DNA of 10,409 nucleotides from Euryarchaeota archaeon UBA59 (GTDB lineage Archaea > Thermoplasmatota > Poseidoniia > Poseidoniales > Thalassarchaeaceae), in assembly GCA_002505495.1 (NCBI GenBank), contig DAVI01000083.1:8092-18500 (forward strand). Direction: 5' to 3'. A model generated the notes under the pieces. It made no database searches. It was given only the letters and a program-made list of their open reading frames with translations, and was not told the origin of the DNA. How positions within the stretch are numbered: position 1 is the first letter of the stretch; each line of letters starts with the position of its first letter. Below are positions 1-5,754 of the stretch, piece after piece. The translations under genes and the position numbers were made by a program.

Positions 1-1137
1 GGCTCAACCGGAGAAGAATTCACAGCGATTCTACCCTCATCATCAATTCACTGCGTAAATCTGAACTTCGCTGTTGAGGAGCGTCAGAAGTTAGAGTCAG
101 ACTCGATTGAAATCAACTGGATGTTCTTCAAGAACAGTATGAACTGGAGCGAGTACAAGTCAACCTATCCAGACCCTTGGCAGACCTCGGTTCTCGATGT
201 TGACGTCAGCGCATCTCCAAACCGGGCATCAGGCAGCTGTCTCGACCTCTGGCCCGACCATGAGCTCCCTTCCGACCTTGAGGGGGTTGACCTGATCTTC
301 TGGGTGACCGGAAAGGACTCCGCTGGGAATGGGGTCTCACTCGCTGGCCAGTTCGGCTCGGCGGTGCAGGGCGGCGAATACGCGCTGAAGTATCAGGAGG
401 CGGAGTACCGAGTCGACTCAGTTGTGATTTCACCATCCCAACCCGAGGCGACCAAGGCCTTTGAGTTGATTATCACGGTGACGAATACCGGCACCGAGTC
501 AGGAACCCCCGTATTGCAACTGTTCACCATCATCGATGGTCGGCAGGCTGATGTTGTGAACCACACCTGTGAAAAGATATGGACTCCAAACATGAAGGAC
601 ATCTGCCGAGTTCCGATTCAAGCCTTCCCCGAGGCAGTGACCGGCGTGCAGATCAAGATTCACGATGCAGATGGCAACCTTCTCGGTGAAACCGAGCCGT
701 TCCACATCCGAGCGGTTGGAACCGGTGAAAAAGGCGAGAGCAATCTGATTTTGTATGCCTCAATCGGCATCGGCATCATCGTCGTCATCGCTGTGGCAGT
801 TGCTGCACTCATGCTTCTCGGAAAAGGCCGAGAAGAGGAAGATGAGGATCAGTTCTTCATCGAGGATGAAGACTTCCTGCCTGCCGGCGAGGCTGTCGAA
901 CCTTTGCCACGCACCCATGTGCAGCCGCGGGCGGCCGCTGCCGATGCCGGAGAATACGCAACCGCTGGAAGCACCCCTCCAGGATACGGAGGCGGTGGGC
1001 CACCCGGCGGTGGCGAGTCCCAGATGGACCGCGCCAAGCGCCTCTTCCCGCATTGGGATGAAGCGACGATTCAGGGCTACTTCGACCAAGGCTGGACAAT
1101 TGCACAATTGCAGGATTGGGTGCAGGGGAACAAGTGA
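1..1137 (+). CDS. Membrane-anchored surface protein with Ig/CARDB-like domain, C-terminal part
   Basis: The frame is open from base 1 with no stop, so the gene begins left of the window and 378 residues are visible. An internal ATG at 121 has no special claim to be the start. Residues about 50-130 and 136-237 look like beta-rich extracellular modules. The second resembles Ig/CARDB domains, with alternating hydrophobic strands around 'ITVTNTGTESGTP', and holds two Cys 13 positions apart that could form a disulfide. Residues about 249-274 form one strongly hydrophobic helix (bases 745-822). An acidic patch (EEEDEDQ), a Gly/Pro-rich linker and a C-terminal module from about residue 342 follow, with Trp, Phe and Tyr in the pattern 'LFPHWDEATIQGYF'. 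I infer an outside domain, a single membrane anchor and a cytosolic tail. The ligand is unknown. The C-terminal module recalls proteins of Marine Group II archaea; this comes from memory. Confidence 0.88.
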   Translation, partial: GSTGEEFTAILPSSSIHCVNLNFAVEERQKLESDSIEINWMFFKNSMNWSEYKSTYPDPWQTSVLDVDVSASPNRASGSCLDLWPDHELPSDLEGVDLIFWVTGKDSAGNGVSLAGQFGSAVQGGEYALKYQEAEYRVDSVVISPSQPEATKAFELIITVTNTGTESGTPVLQLFTIIDGRQADVVNHTCEKIWTPNMKDICRVPIQAFPEAVTGVQIKIHDADGNLLGETEPFHIRAVGTGEKGESNLILYASIGIGIIVVIAVAVAALMLLGKGREEEDEDQFFIEDEDFLPAGEAVEPLPRTHVQPRAAAADAGEYATAGSTPPGYGGGGPPGGGESQMDRAKRLFPHWDEATIQGYFDQGWTIAQLQDWVQGNK

Positions 1138-1165
1138 GCACCGCCACTCTCAAGGGCTGTCACCC

Positions 1166-1171
1166 GGAGGT
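1166..1171 (+). promoter_or_regulatory. Shine-Dalgarno site fixing a GTG start
   Basis: GGAGGT lies 6 bases before the GTG at 1178 and matches the anti-SD at the 16S rRNA 3' end. It supports GTG at 1178 as the acyl-CoA dehydrogenase start, even though the frame stays open much further upstream. Confidence 0.8.
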
Positions 1172-1177
1172 ACTCGT

Positions 1178-2386
1178 GTGTCCGACTGGAAGACCCTAGA
1201 CTCGGCCAACCCGACCGAGGAGCACTCGATGCTCCGCGAGATGGTGAGAGGCTGGGTTGCATCAGAGGTGGAACCTCAGGCCTTGGAGCACGACCGGAAT
1301 GAGAAGTTCAACCTCGGACTGTTTCGTCAGATGGGCGAAATGGGGCTGTTGGGAATCACCGCACCAGTGGAGCACGGCGGGGCCGGAATGGACGCACTCG
1401 CGGCCGCTTTGGTGAACGAGGAAATCTCATATTCGGACCCCGGTTTCTGTCTCGCCTATCTGGCACACAGCATGCTCTTCGTGAACAATCTGTCACGCAA
1501 CGGCTCTGAGGAACAGAAGGCACGAATCCTTCCGAAGGTCTGCTCAGGCGAGTGGGTCGGAGCAATGGCGATGTCGGAGCCTGACATCGGAACGGATGTT
1601 CTCGGAATGAGTACGACCGCTGACCGGCAGGAGGATGGGAGTTGGCTCATCAATGGGCGTAAAATGTGGATTACCAACGGTTGCATCGACGACGAGGGTA
1701 CGCCGTGTGACGTCGTCTGGACATACGCCAAGACCGGTGTCGACCAGAAGGGTAGAGCGGAGATATCCACCTTCATCGTTGAGAAGGACCACCCTGGGTT
1801 CTCAGTCGGACAGAAGATCCTTGACAAGACGGGGATGCGCGCCTCAAACACCGCCGAACTGGTCTACGACGACTGCAGGGTTCCTGCTGACGCACTGGTC
1901 GGAAACCCCGGTGAGTCAATCATTCACATGATGCGAAATCTCGAACTTGAGCGGCTTACGCTGGCGGCCCAAAGCGTCGGGATTGCTCATCGCTGCGTGG
2001 TCGAGATGAATCGCTATGCTACCGAGCGAGAGGCCTTCGGCAGACAGATTCGGGAATTTGGGCAGATTCAGCGTCACATCGGCGAATCGTTTGCCGAGTG
2101 GCGTGCGATGCACGCCTACCTGTACGATGTTGCCCGCAAGATGGATGTCAGCTCAAGCGGGCAACGGCTCGACTCTGATGGAATCAAATTGGTCGCCACC
2201 ACGATGGCGAAGAACATCGCCGACCGCGCCATGCAGGTGATGGGCGGCTACGGCTATGTCGGTGAATATGTCGTCGAGAGGCTGTGGCGTGACGCCAAGT
2301 TGCTCGAAATTGGCGGGGGGACTCTTGAGAGCCACCAGAAGAACATAACACGGGACCTTGCCAAGGATGATTCCGTCCTCCAGTGA
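1178..2386 (+). CDS. Acyl-CoA dehydrogenase, isovaleryl/long-chain active-site type
   Basis: A flavoprotein of 402 residues, the usual length for the family. It is expected to oxidise an acyl-CoA to the trans-2-enoyl-CoA and pass electrons to electron-transfer flavoprotein in the cytoplasm. Visible family marks are the FAD/substrate motif 'AMAMSEPDIGTD' at 129-140, 'WITNG' at 164-168, 'REAFGRQI' at 284-291 and the C-terminal 'RDAKLLEIGGGT'. In medium- and short-chain enzymes the last motif carries the catalytic Glu (EGT); here that position is Gly380. A Glu at 258 in 'LELERL' sits where isovaleryl-CoA and long-chain dehydrogenases keep their base, so the enzyme is probably active. The GTG start at 1178 is chosen for the GGAGGT before it and because the family's N-terminal helix begins there; sequence upstream in this frame overlaps the previous gene and looks non-coding. 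The substrate cannot be fixed: branched or long acyl-CoA is the best guess. It heads a tight gene run. Confidence 0.96.
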   Translation: MSDWKTLDSANPTEEHSMLREMVRGWVASEVEPQALEHDRNEKFNLGLFRQMGEMGLLGITAPVEHGGAGMDALAAALVNEEISYSDPGFCLAYLAHSMLFVNNLSRNGSEEQKARILPKVCSGEWVGAMAMSEPDIGTDVLGMSTTADRQEDGSWLINGRKMWITNGCIDDEGTPCDVVWTYAKTGVDQKGRAEISTFIVEKDHPGFSVGQKILDKTGMRASNTAELVYDDCRVPADALVGNPGESIIHMMRNLELERLTLAAQSVGIAHRCVVEMNRYATEREAFGRQIREFGQIQRHIGESFAEWRAMHAYLYDVARKMDVSSSGQRLDSDGIKLVATTMAKNIADRAMQVMGGYGYVGEYVVERLWRDAKLLEIGGGTLESHQKNITRDLAKDDSVLQ

Positions 2387-2390
2387 GGTG
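2385..2390 (+). promoter_or_regulatory. Shine-Dalgarno GAGGTG fused to upstream stop codon
   Basis: The TGA stop of the acyl-CoA dehydrogenase is the first part of TGAGGTG. The ATG at 2396 follows after a 5-base spacer. Terminating ribosomes would sit on the next gene's binding site, which suggests translational coupling. Confidence 0.7.
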
Positions 2391-2395
2391 GCGAG

Positions 2396-3181
2396 ATGAC
2401 TTGGAATTGGACTGTGAAGGATTGGGCCGACCCTGATGGAGGGGTCCTCCGACTCTTCCCCTACATCCCAGCCGCCGTCCTCCCGAGGGAGTTGCGGCCG
2501 CGCGATGATTGGGACGGCGTCGCCTTCCTACTCCACGAGGAGGAGTTAGAATCCTGGTCTGATGAGGAGCGGATGGAAAAGTCCAGCAAGGGTTCGGCAA
2601 CGGCGCTTGCCATCGAGGGTGGCGGCGACCTTTCGCGGATGCTGATTCGGATGAAACTGGTCGACGGAATTCAAGCTCCGAGGTTTCCCGACCCGGAGCC
2701 ACACAGACTCGCCAATGTCGCTGAAAAGGGGAAAATCCCAGCCTACTTCGTCGAGCCGGGCGTCGATGATGAAGAGTGGCTCAAATATCTCGAGGATTGT
2801 GCTGACGAGGCTTCACGGCTGCCTCGGATGGCGGGCATGCTGTTCGCTCGCGGAAGGTATGCAAAGGAGTTGAAGGGGGTGCAACAGTCAATCAGTGAGC
2901 CGAAGGGCACGAAGGAACCAGTCGACCTAGCAATCTGTGCGGGAGTTGCGGCGGCGTGGTGGCGACGCTGTGAGTCGCTGTCCACAGAGGAGTTGCGGGA
3001 GCGGAGGAACCGCAGGCTATGTTCTCGCCTCAGAGGGGCGCTAGCGCACCTGAGGGAATCCGATGGCGAGCCGGTGCTCATAGTGCCGGTCATCCAAGAT
3101 TGGCTCGATGACATACTCGCAACGCTCAAGACCAACCCTGACGTAGAACCGAATGCACCCGCCGGTGCGGAGTTGAGTTGA
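2396..3181 (+). CDS. Uncharacterised protein, possibly TraB/EreA-like fold
   Basis: A soluble protein of 261 residues, with no signal peptide or membrane segment, which I do not recognise with confidence. It starts with a Trp-rich segment ('MTWNWTVKDWADPDGG') and has acidic patches near residues 45-65. Its C-terminal third has a double Trp ('AAWWRRCE'), then a charged helix rich in Arg ('ELRERRNRRLCSRLR'), then a hydrophobic strand ('PVLIVPVIQDW'). This order of charged helix then buried strand faintly recalls the end of TraB/EreA/ChaN-type proteins, but the His normally found after that strand is missing, so I do not assign the family. The gene is 9 bases after the acyl-CoA dehydrogenase, and its TGA shares one base with the next ATG, so it is surely cotranscribed with both. 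Coding status is well supported by packing and ribosome-binding site. Confidence 0.82.
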   Translation: MTWNWTVKDWADPDGGVLRLFPYIPAAVLPRELRPRDDWDGVAFLLHEEELESWSDEERMEKSSKGSATALAIEGGGDLSRMLIRMKLVDGIQAPRFPDPEPHRLANVAEKGKIPAYFVEPGVDDEEWLKYLEDCADEASRLPRMAGMLFARGRYAKELKGVQQSISEPKGTKEPVDLAICAGVAAAWWRRCESLSTEELRERRNRRLCSRLRGALAHLRESDGEPVLIVPVIQDWLDDILATLKTNPDVEPNAPAGAELS

Positions 3182-3858
3182 TGGCGAGGAGAGGTGCTGT
3201 TGAAGTCCGCGTGGAGAACCAGTTGGTTCGCTATACTGCACCAGAACCGTTCGGCCACGATGAAGTTGTGGAGCAACTCGGCGGTAAGCGTAACGGCAAG
3301 ATCATCATTCTCGCCCTCAAGAGTCCGAGGGCCACTCTGCTAGTCGACGAAGAGGGGCGGCTCGTTGTTCATGGGACCACTCGCAACGAGATTTCTAGAG
3401 CGGCAGCACGCGAGATGCTGTTGAGATTGGGTAGAGCCGACGAAGGCCTCACCGCAGAAAAAGGTCCGATGGTCGCATCGTTCGACTACGGCCAACCTCT
3501 TCGGATAGACCGGGTCTCAGAATTCTACCCCGAGGCGGAACCCGACGACCGCCTCGAATGTCTCAGAATAAGTGACGAAAATCACGGCATGGACCTCCTC
3601 TTCTTCTCAAACGGCAGGGGAGTTGCCCTCGGTGCCCGTTCACTGAATCTCGTCAAGATGGCTGCTAGCCATTGGGGGGCCCGCTTCGAATCCGAGAAAC
3701 TGTTCGTCGATGTCCTAATTCCGAAGGGTGCCGAAGTCGAGGAGGAGGCGGAGGAGGAATCCGAACCCCCGGCGGAAGAATCAGAGCCCGAAGAGCCACT
3801 CGATGTCGAAGACGATGATGATGCGGATGATGATGACGACGGCAACGACGACGACTGA
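3181..3858 (+). CDS. Divergent TATA-binding-protein-like protein with acidic tail
   Basis: A 225-residue protein. Residues 7-84 and about 97-169 look like two copies of the TBP fold: a strand start ('VEVRVENQLVRY'), then 'ALKSPRATLLVDEEGRLVVH', Gly65, and an Ala/Arg-rich helix. Repeat two shows 'DLLFFSNGRGVALGARS', close to the 'LIFSSGKIVCTGAKS' pattern of archaeal TBP. From about 184 the chain is almost wholly Glu/Asp, ending in runs of Asp; some archaeal TBPs also have acidic tails. The 'QFPG' segment whose Phe bends DNA in true TBP is not evident in either repeat, so TATA binding is doubtful. It may instead be a protein-binding or regulatory paralogue. ATG at 3181 overlaps the upstream stop by one base and has GGAG 8 bases before it; TTG at 3178 is a weaker alternative. 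Family call by eye, about even odds; the gene itself is firm. Confidence 0.78.
   Translation: MARRGAVEVRVENQLVRYTAPEPFGHDEVVEQLGGKRNGKIIILALKSPRATLLVDEEGRLVVHGTTRNEISRAAAREMLLRLGRADEGLTAEKGPMVASFDYGQPLRIDRVSEFYPEAEPDDRLECLRISDENHGMDLLFFSNGRGVALGARSLNLVKMAASHWGARFESEKLFVDVLIPKGAEVEEEAEEESEPPAEESEPEEPLDVEDDDDADDDDDGNDDD
3811..3858 (+). repeat. Low-complexity GAT/GAC tract encoding the poly-Asp tail
   Basis: Mixed GAT and GAC codons give runs of Asp broken by Val, Glu, Ala, Gly and Asn up to the stop codon. The mixture of synonymous codons suggests selection for an acidic peptide and not simple triplet slippage. Its complement gives a long Ser-rich antisense reading frame that is not a gene. 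Confidence 0.7.
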
Positions 3859-3862
3859 GGTG
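3857..3862 (+). promoter_or_regulatory. Shine-Dalgarno GAGGTG deciding a TTG start
   Basis: The motif overlaps the stop of the TBP-like gene (TGAGGTG). With the 5-base spacer seen at two other genes here, it points to TTG at 3868. The in-frame GTG at 3862 lies partly inside the motif and is a poor start. Confidence 0.65.
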
Positions 3863-3867
3863 TGCTC

Positions 3868-4743
3868 TTGAGTCTCACTGATGGCCGTTGGACCGGCCCC
3901 ATTCTGGACAACCACTTCCACCTCGACAAGGAGGGCAGGTACCTCGACGCCGCACTCGACTTCCAACGGGCTGGCGGAACCGACCTGATTCTGGTTCACA
4001 AGCCTGACTTCGACAACCTGCCGACCGACGAAGCCGGAATCAAAGCCGCTTATTCCAACACCCTGGAGATGGCCGCTGCCGTGCGTAAGCAAACCGACCT
4101 CTCGGTGCGCGTGGTTCTCGGACCACATCCCGCAGCTTGGGCGCATCAGATAGGACCACTCGGATTGGAGGCGGCGAACGACTTGCACCTCGGCGCAGTT
4201 CAACTCGCTCTGGACCACTGCGCCGAGGGCGAAGCGGTTGGAGTGGGGGAGATTGGACGGCCACACTGGGAGGTCGGCGATGAGATGATGGCGCAGGCGG
4301 ATGCACTGTTGGAGGAGATGCTCTCGATGTGTGCACAGGCGGAAGTCCCGGCACAACTCCACCTCGATGCGAATGGTGAGCAGACCTACAGTGAAATCTC
4401 CCTAATCTGTGACCGCGCCCGTCTGCCTCGGGAGATGGCGATTCACCACCACGCGCAGGCTGACGTCAGCAGCGATTTCACGCACGGTCTGACCCCTTCC
4501 GTGATAGTCGGCAAAGGTTCGATCCGAGATATCGCGCAATCCCTCTGGGGTAATGAGGGGGGCTTCCTGATGGAGACCGACTACATGGACGACATGAAGC
4601 GACCGGGGGCGGTCCTTGGTCCCAAGACAGTGCCAAAGAGAACCCAGGCGTTGGTCCCTGCGCTTCTCGGGTTAGGGATTGACGTCGAATCCGTTCTCGA
4701 GACGGTTCACCGCGAACTGCCTAACCTGCTATACGGTGAGTGA
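3868..4743 (+). CDS. TatD-related metal-dependent hydrolase (archaeal COG1831-like)
   Basis: A protein of 291 residues with the metal ligands of the TatD branch of the amidohydrolase superfamily, a TIM barrel that binds two divalent metals. Seen in order are 'NHFHLD' (His16, His18), 'GEIGRPHW' (Glu128), 'QLHLDANG' (His165), 'IHHHAQ' (His193-195) and 'METDYMDD' (Asp238). All expected ligands are present, so it should be catalytically active as a phosphoesterase, nuclease or related hydrolase; the natural substrate is not evident. The 'GPHPAAW' stretch after the first third matches the 'GxHP' seen in this family. TTG at 3868 is preferred on ribosome-binding-site spacing; GTG at 3862 would add two residues. 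It follows the TBP-like gene by 9 bases and is the last gene before a 208-base gap with a T-rich tract, so it probably ends the operon. A link to acyl metabolism is not implied by the sequence. Confidence 0.9.
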   Translation: MSLTDGRWTGPILDNHFHLDKEGRYLDAALDFQRAGGTDLILVHKPDFDNLPTDEAGIKAAYSNTLEMAAAVRKQTDLSVRVVLGPHPAAWAHQIGPLGLEAANDLHLGAVQLALDHCAEGEAVGVGEIGRPHWEVGDEMMAQADALLEEMLSMCAQAEVPAQLHLDANGEQTYSEISLICDRARLPREMAIHHHAQADVSSDFTHGLTPSVIVGKGSIRDIAQSLWGNEGGFLMETDYMDDMKRPGAVLGPKTVPKRTQALVPALLGLGIDVESVLETVHRELPNLLYGE

Positions 4744-4748
4744 TGCGC

Positions 4749-4766
4749 GGGTTTTTGGTTGGTTTG
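4749..4766 (+). terminator. T-rich tract, candidate archaeal transcription terminator
   Basis: Directly after the TatD-like gene comes a T-rich stretch (TTTTTGGTTGGTTT) on the + strand. Archaeal RNA polymerase can terminate at U-rich tracts without a hairpin. Its place at the end of the tight gene run fits, but no stem precedes it. Confidence 0.4.
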
Positions 4767-4813
4767 TCAAGCCTCACAAATGCTGAAAATGCTCTCAGAA
4801 TTAGCCCTCGGAC

Positions 4814-4840
4814 AGTAGATTACAATTGTCGCAGAATTAT
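4814..4840 (+). promoter_or_regulatory. fabI: AT-rich segment, possible promoter of the fabI-synthase unit
   Basis: The segment contains 'GATTACAATTGT', with an 8-base palindrome at 4822-4829, and 'AGAATTAT' at 4833-4840. Either could be a weak archaeal TATA box, which would place transcription start roughly at 4848-4865, on or beside the hairpin. No clear BRE (TFB recognition element) is visible. The call rests mainly on position and base composition. Confidence 0.25.
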
Positions 4841-4870
4841 CTCCGCAGTCCCCTTTAGGGGACGCGGAGA
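4840..4870 (+). repeat. Nearly perfect inverted repeat / hairpin before fabI
   Basis: The arms TCTCCGC-A-GTCCCC (4840-4853) and GGGGACGCGGAGA (4858-4870) pair over 13 base pairs, with one unpaired A (4847) and a TTTA loop. Nine of the 13 pairs are G-C. A short T-rich stretch (TTTTCTT, 4874-4880) follows. It could be a terminator or attenuator in RNA, or a two-fold operator in DNA. It lies 81 bases before the fabI start. Confidence 0.75.
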
Positions 4871-4941
4871 CCGTTTTCTTGATGTCCTGTGGGGAAAGGT
4901 CTTGAAGCCAGCCGAGCGGGGCGCGCGCTGTTAGGGGGCAC

Positions 4942-4946
4942 AGGTG
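4942..4946 (+). promoter_or_regulatory. fabI: Shine-Dalgarno site of fabI
   Basis: AGGTG lies 5 bases before ATG 4952. It sets the start there rather than at upstream in-frame alternatives such as 4889, which would add 21 residues that do not resemble FabI. Confidence 0.7.
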
Positions 4947-4951
4947 GTTTC

Positions 4952-5743
4952 ATGTTGGAACTTGAAGGGAAAACTGCACTCGTCTTTGGTGTGGCGAGCG
5001 AGGAGAGCATCGCGTGGGCTATCTGCGAGCAGTTGGCGGCCTCCGGCTGCAAGTTGATACTGGGCTTTCAGAAGCGATTCATGAGCCGTGTTTTCCAGCT
5101 GAAGGAGAAGTTGCCGGCGATTGAGGCGTTCTACCCGATCGATGTCGCATCTGATGAATTGACGGCCGAATTCTTCACTGAGTGGCAGGCAGAATCTCCC
5201 GGTACGAAGGCGGACATCGTCATCCACGCCATCGGTTTCGCTCCCCAGGAGTGCTTCGACCGACCCGTGCTGTTTGTTGACAACGACCCGATCAACACCG
5301 CGATGACCGTCAGCGCGCACTCGCTCCAGAGGCTGATGAGACACGCACTGCCCCATCTTGCTGACGGCTCGTCGACCATCACGCTGACCTACGCCGCCTC
5401 GACCCGATGGGTTCCGAACTACGGTATCATGAGTATCGCCAAGGCTGCTCTCGAGGCTTGGACTCGCGAACTGGCCAACCACCTCGGCCCGGACGGACAC
5501 CGCATCAACGCCATCTCCTCCGGCCCCATACGAACCCTCGCCGCCTCGGGTATTCCCGGCTTTGACGACATTCTCAGTCATGTTGAGAGGAACTCGCCGC
5601 TGCGCCGTAATGTCACTCAAGGCGATGTTGCTGGTTGCGCCGCCTGGCTGGCATCACCATTGTCAGCAGGCGTTACCGGCCAAGTGATTCATGTCGATGC
5701 TGGATATTCCAGCATCATGGTGCCCGAGAGCATTTCTGATTGA
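4952..5743 (+). CDS. fabI: Enoyl-[acyl-carrier-protein] reductase, FabI type
   Basis: A cytosolic short-chain dehydrogenase/reductase of 263 residues (E. coli FabI has 262) that should reduce trans-2-enoyl-ACP to acyl-ACP with NADH or NADPH, the last step of each elongation cycle. The N-terminal nucleotide-binding region shows 'FGVASEESIAWAI', the FabI form of the Rossmann glycine loop. 'IHAIGFAP' matches the FabI 'HSIGFAP' strand. The catalytic set is complete: Tyr147, then Tyr157 and Lys164 with the FabI Tyr-x6-Lys spacing. 'NAISSGPIRTLAASGI' is nearly identical to the bacterial FabI segment, and 'HVDAGYS' closes the fold. ATG at 4952 is set by AGGTG and by family alignment. The gene is 11 bases before the megasynthase and surely cotranscribed, so it may act in trans as that enzyme's enoyl reductase. 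FabI is a bacterial-type enzyme; if the host is an archaeon it was probably acquired by transfer. Confidence 0.97.
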   Translation: MLELEGKTALVFGVASEESIAWAICEQLAASGCKLILGFQKRFMSRVFQLKEKLPAIEAFYPIDVASDELTAEFFTEWQAESPGTKADIVIHAIGFAPQECFDRPVLFVDNDPINTAMTVSAHSLQRLMRHALPHLADGSSTITLTYAASTRWVPNYGIMSIAKAALEAWTRELANHLGPDGHRINAISSGPIRTLAASGIPGFDDILSHVERNSPLRRNVTQGDVAGCAAWLASPLSAGVTGQVIHVDAGYSSIMVPESISD

Positions 5744-5747
5744 GGTG
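5742..5747 (+). promoter_or_regulatory. Shine-Dalgarno GAGGTG overlapping the fabI stop
   Basis: The same TGAGGTG stop/ribosome-binding-site overlap as at two earlier junctions, with a 7-base spacer to ATG 5755. It indicates translational coupling of the reductase and the megasynthase. Confidence 0.7.
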
Positions 5748-5754
5748 GGAAGCG

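Larger units (their letters stand above)
4744..4951 (+). other. Intergenic region between hydrolase and fabI genes
   Basis: This is the only sizeable gap in the window (208 bases). It begins with the T-rich tract, continues through a segment richer in A+T than its surroundings (about 4775-4840), then the hairpin at 4840-4870, then a G+C-rich leader ending in the fabI ribosome-binding site. I infer that one transcription unit ends here and the fabI-synthase unit begins. An ATG at 4743 opens a 63-codon frame across the gap, treated as chance. Confidence 0.6.

Noticed and set aside
1093..1112. Direct repeat of ACAATTGC
   Set aside because: It lies inside the coding region, where it encodes part of the conserved C-terminal module, and there are only two short copies.
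755..1177. Upstream extension of the acyl-CoA dehydrogenase frame
   Set aside because: It overlaps the surface-protein gene, its residues do not resemble the dehydrogenase family, and GTG 1178 has a strong ribosome-binding site.
3178..3180. TTG start for the TBP-like gene
   Set aside because: The ATG three bases later has equal spacing support and is the stronger codon.
3582..3929. Antisense Ser-rich frame
   Set aside because: It is the complement of the Asp/Glu codons in the acidic tail of the TBP-like gene.
4743..4934. Small frame of 63 codons starting in a TGATG overlap after the TatD-like gene
   Set aside because: It runs through the T-rich tract and the hairpin, has no recognisable pattern, and its codons look unlike the neighbours. 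It could be revived if conserved in relatives.
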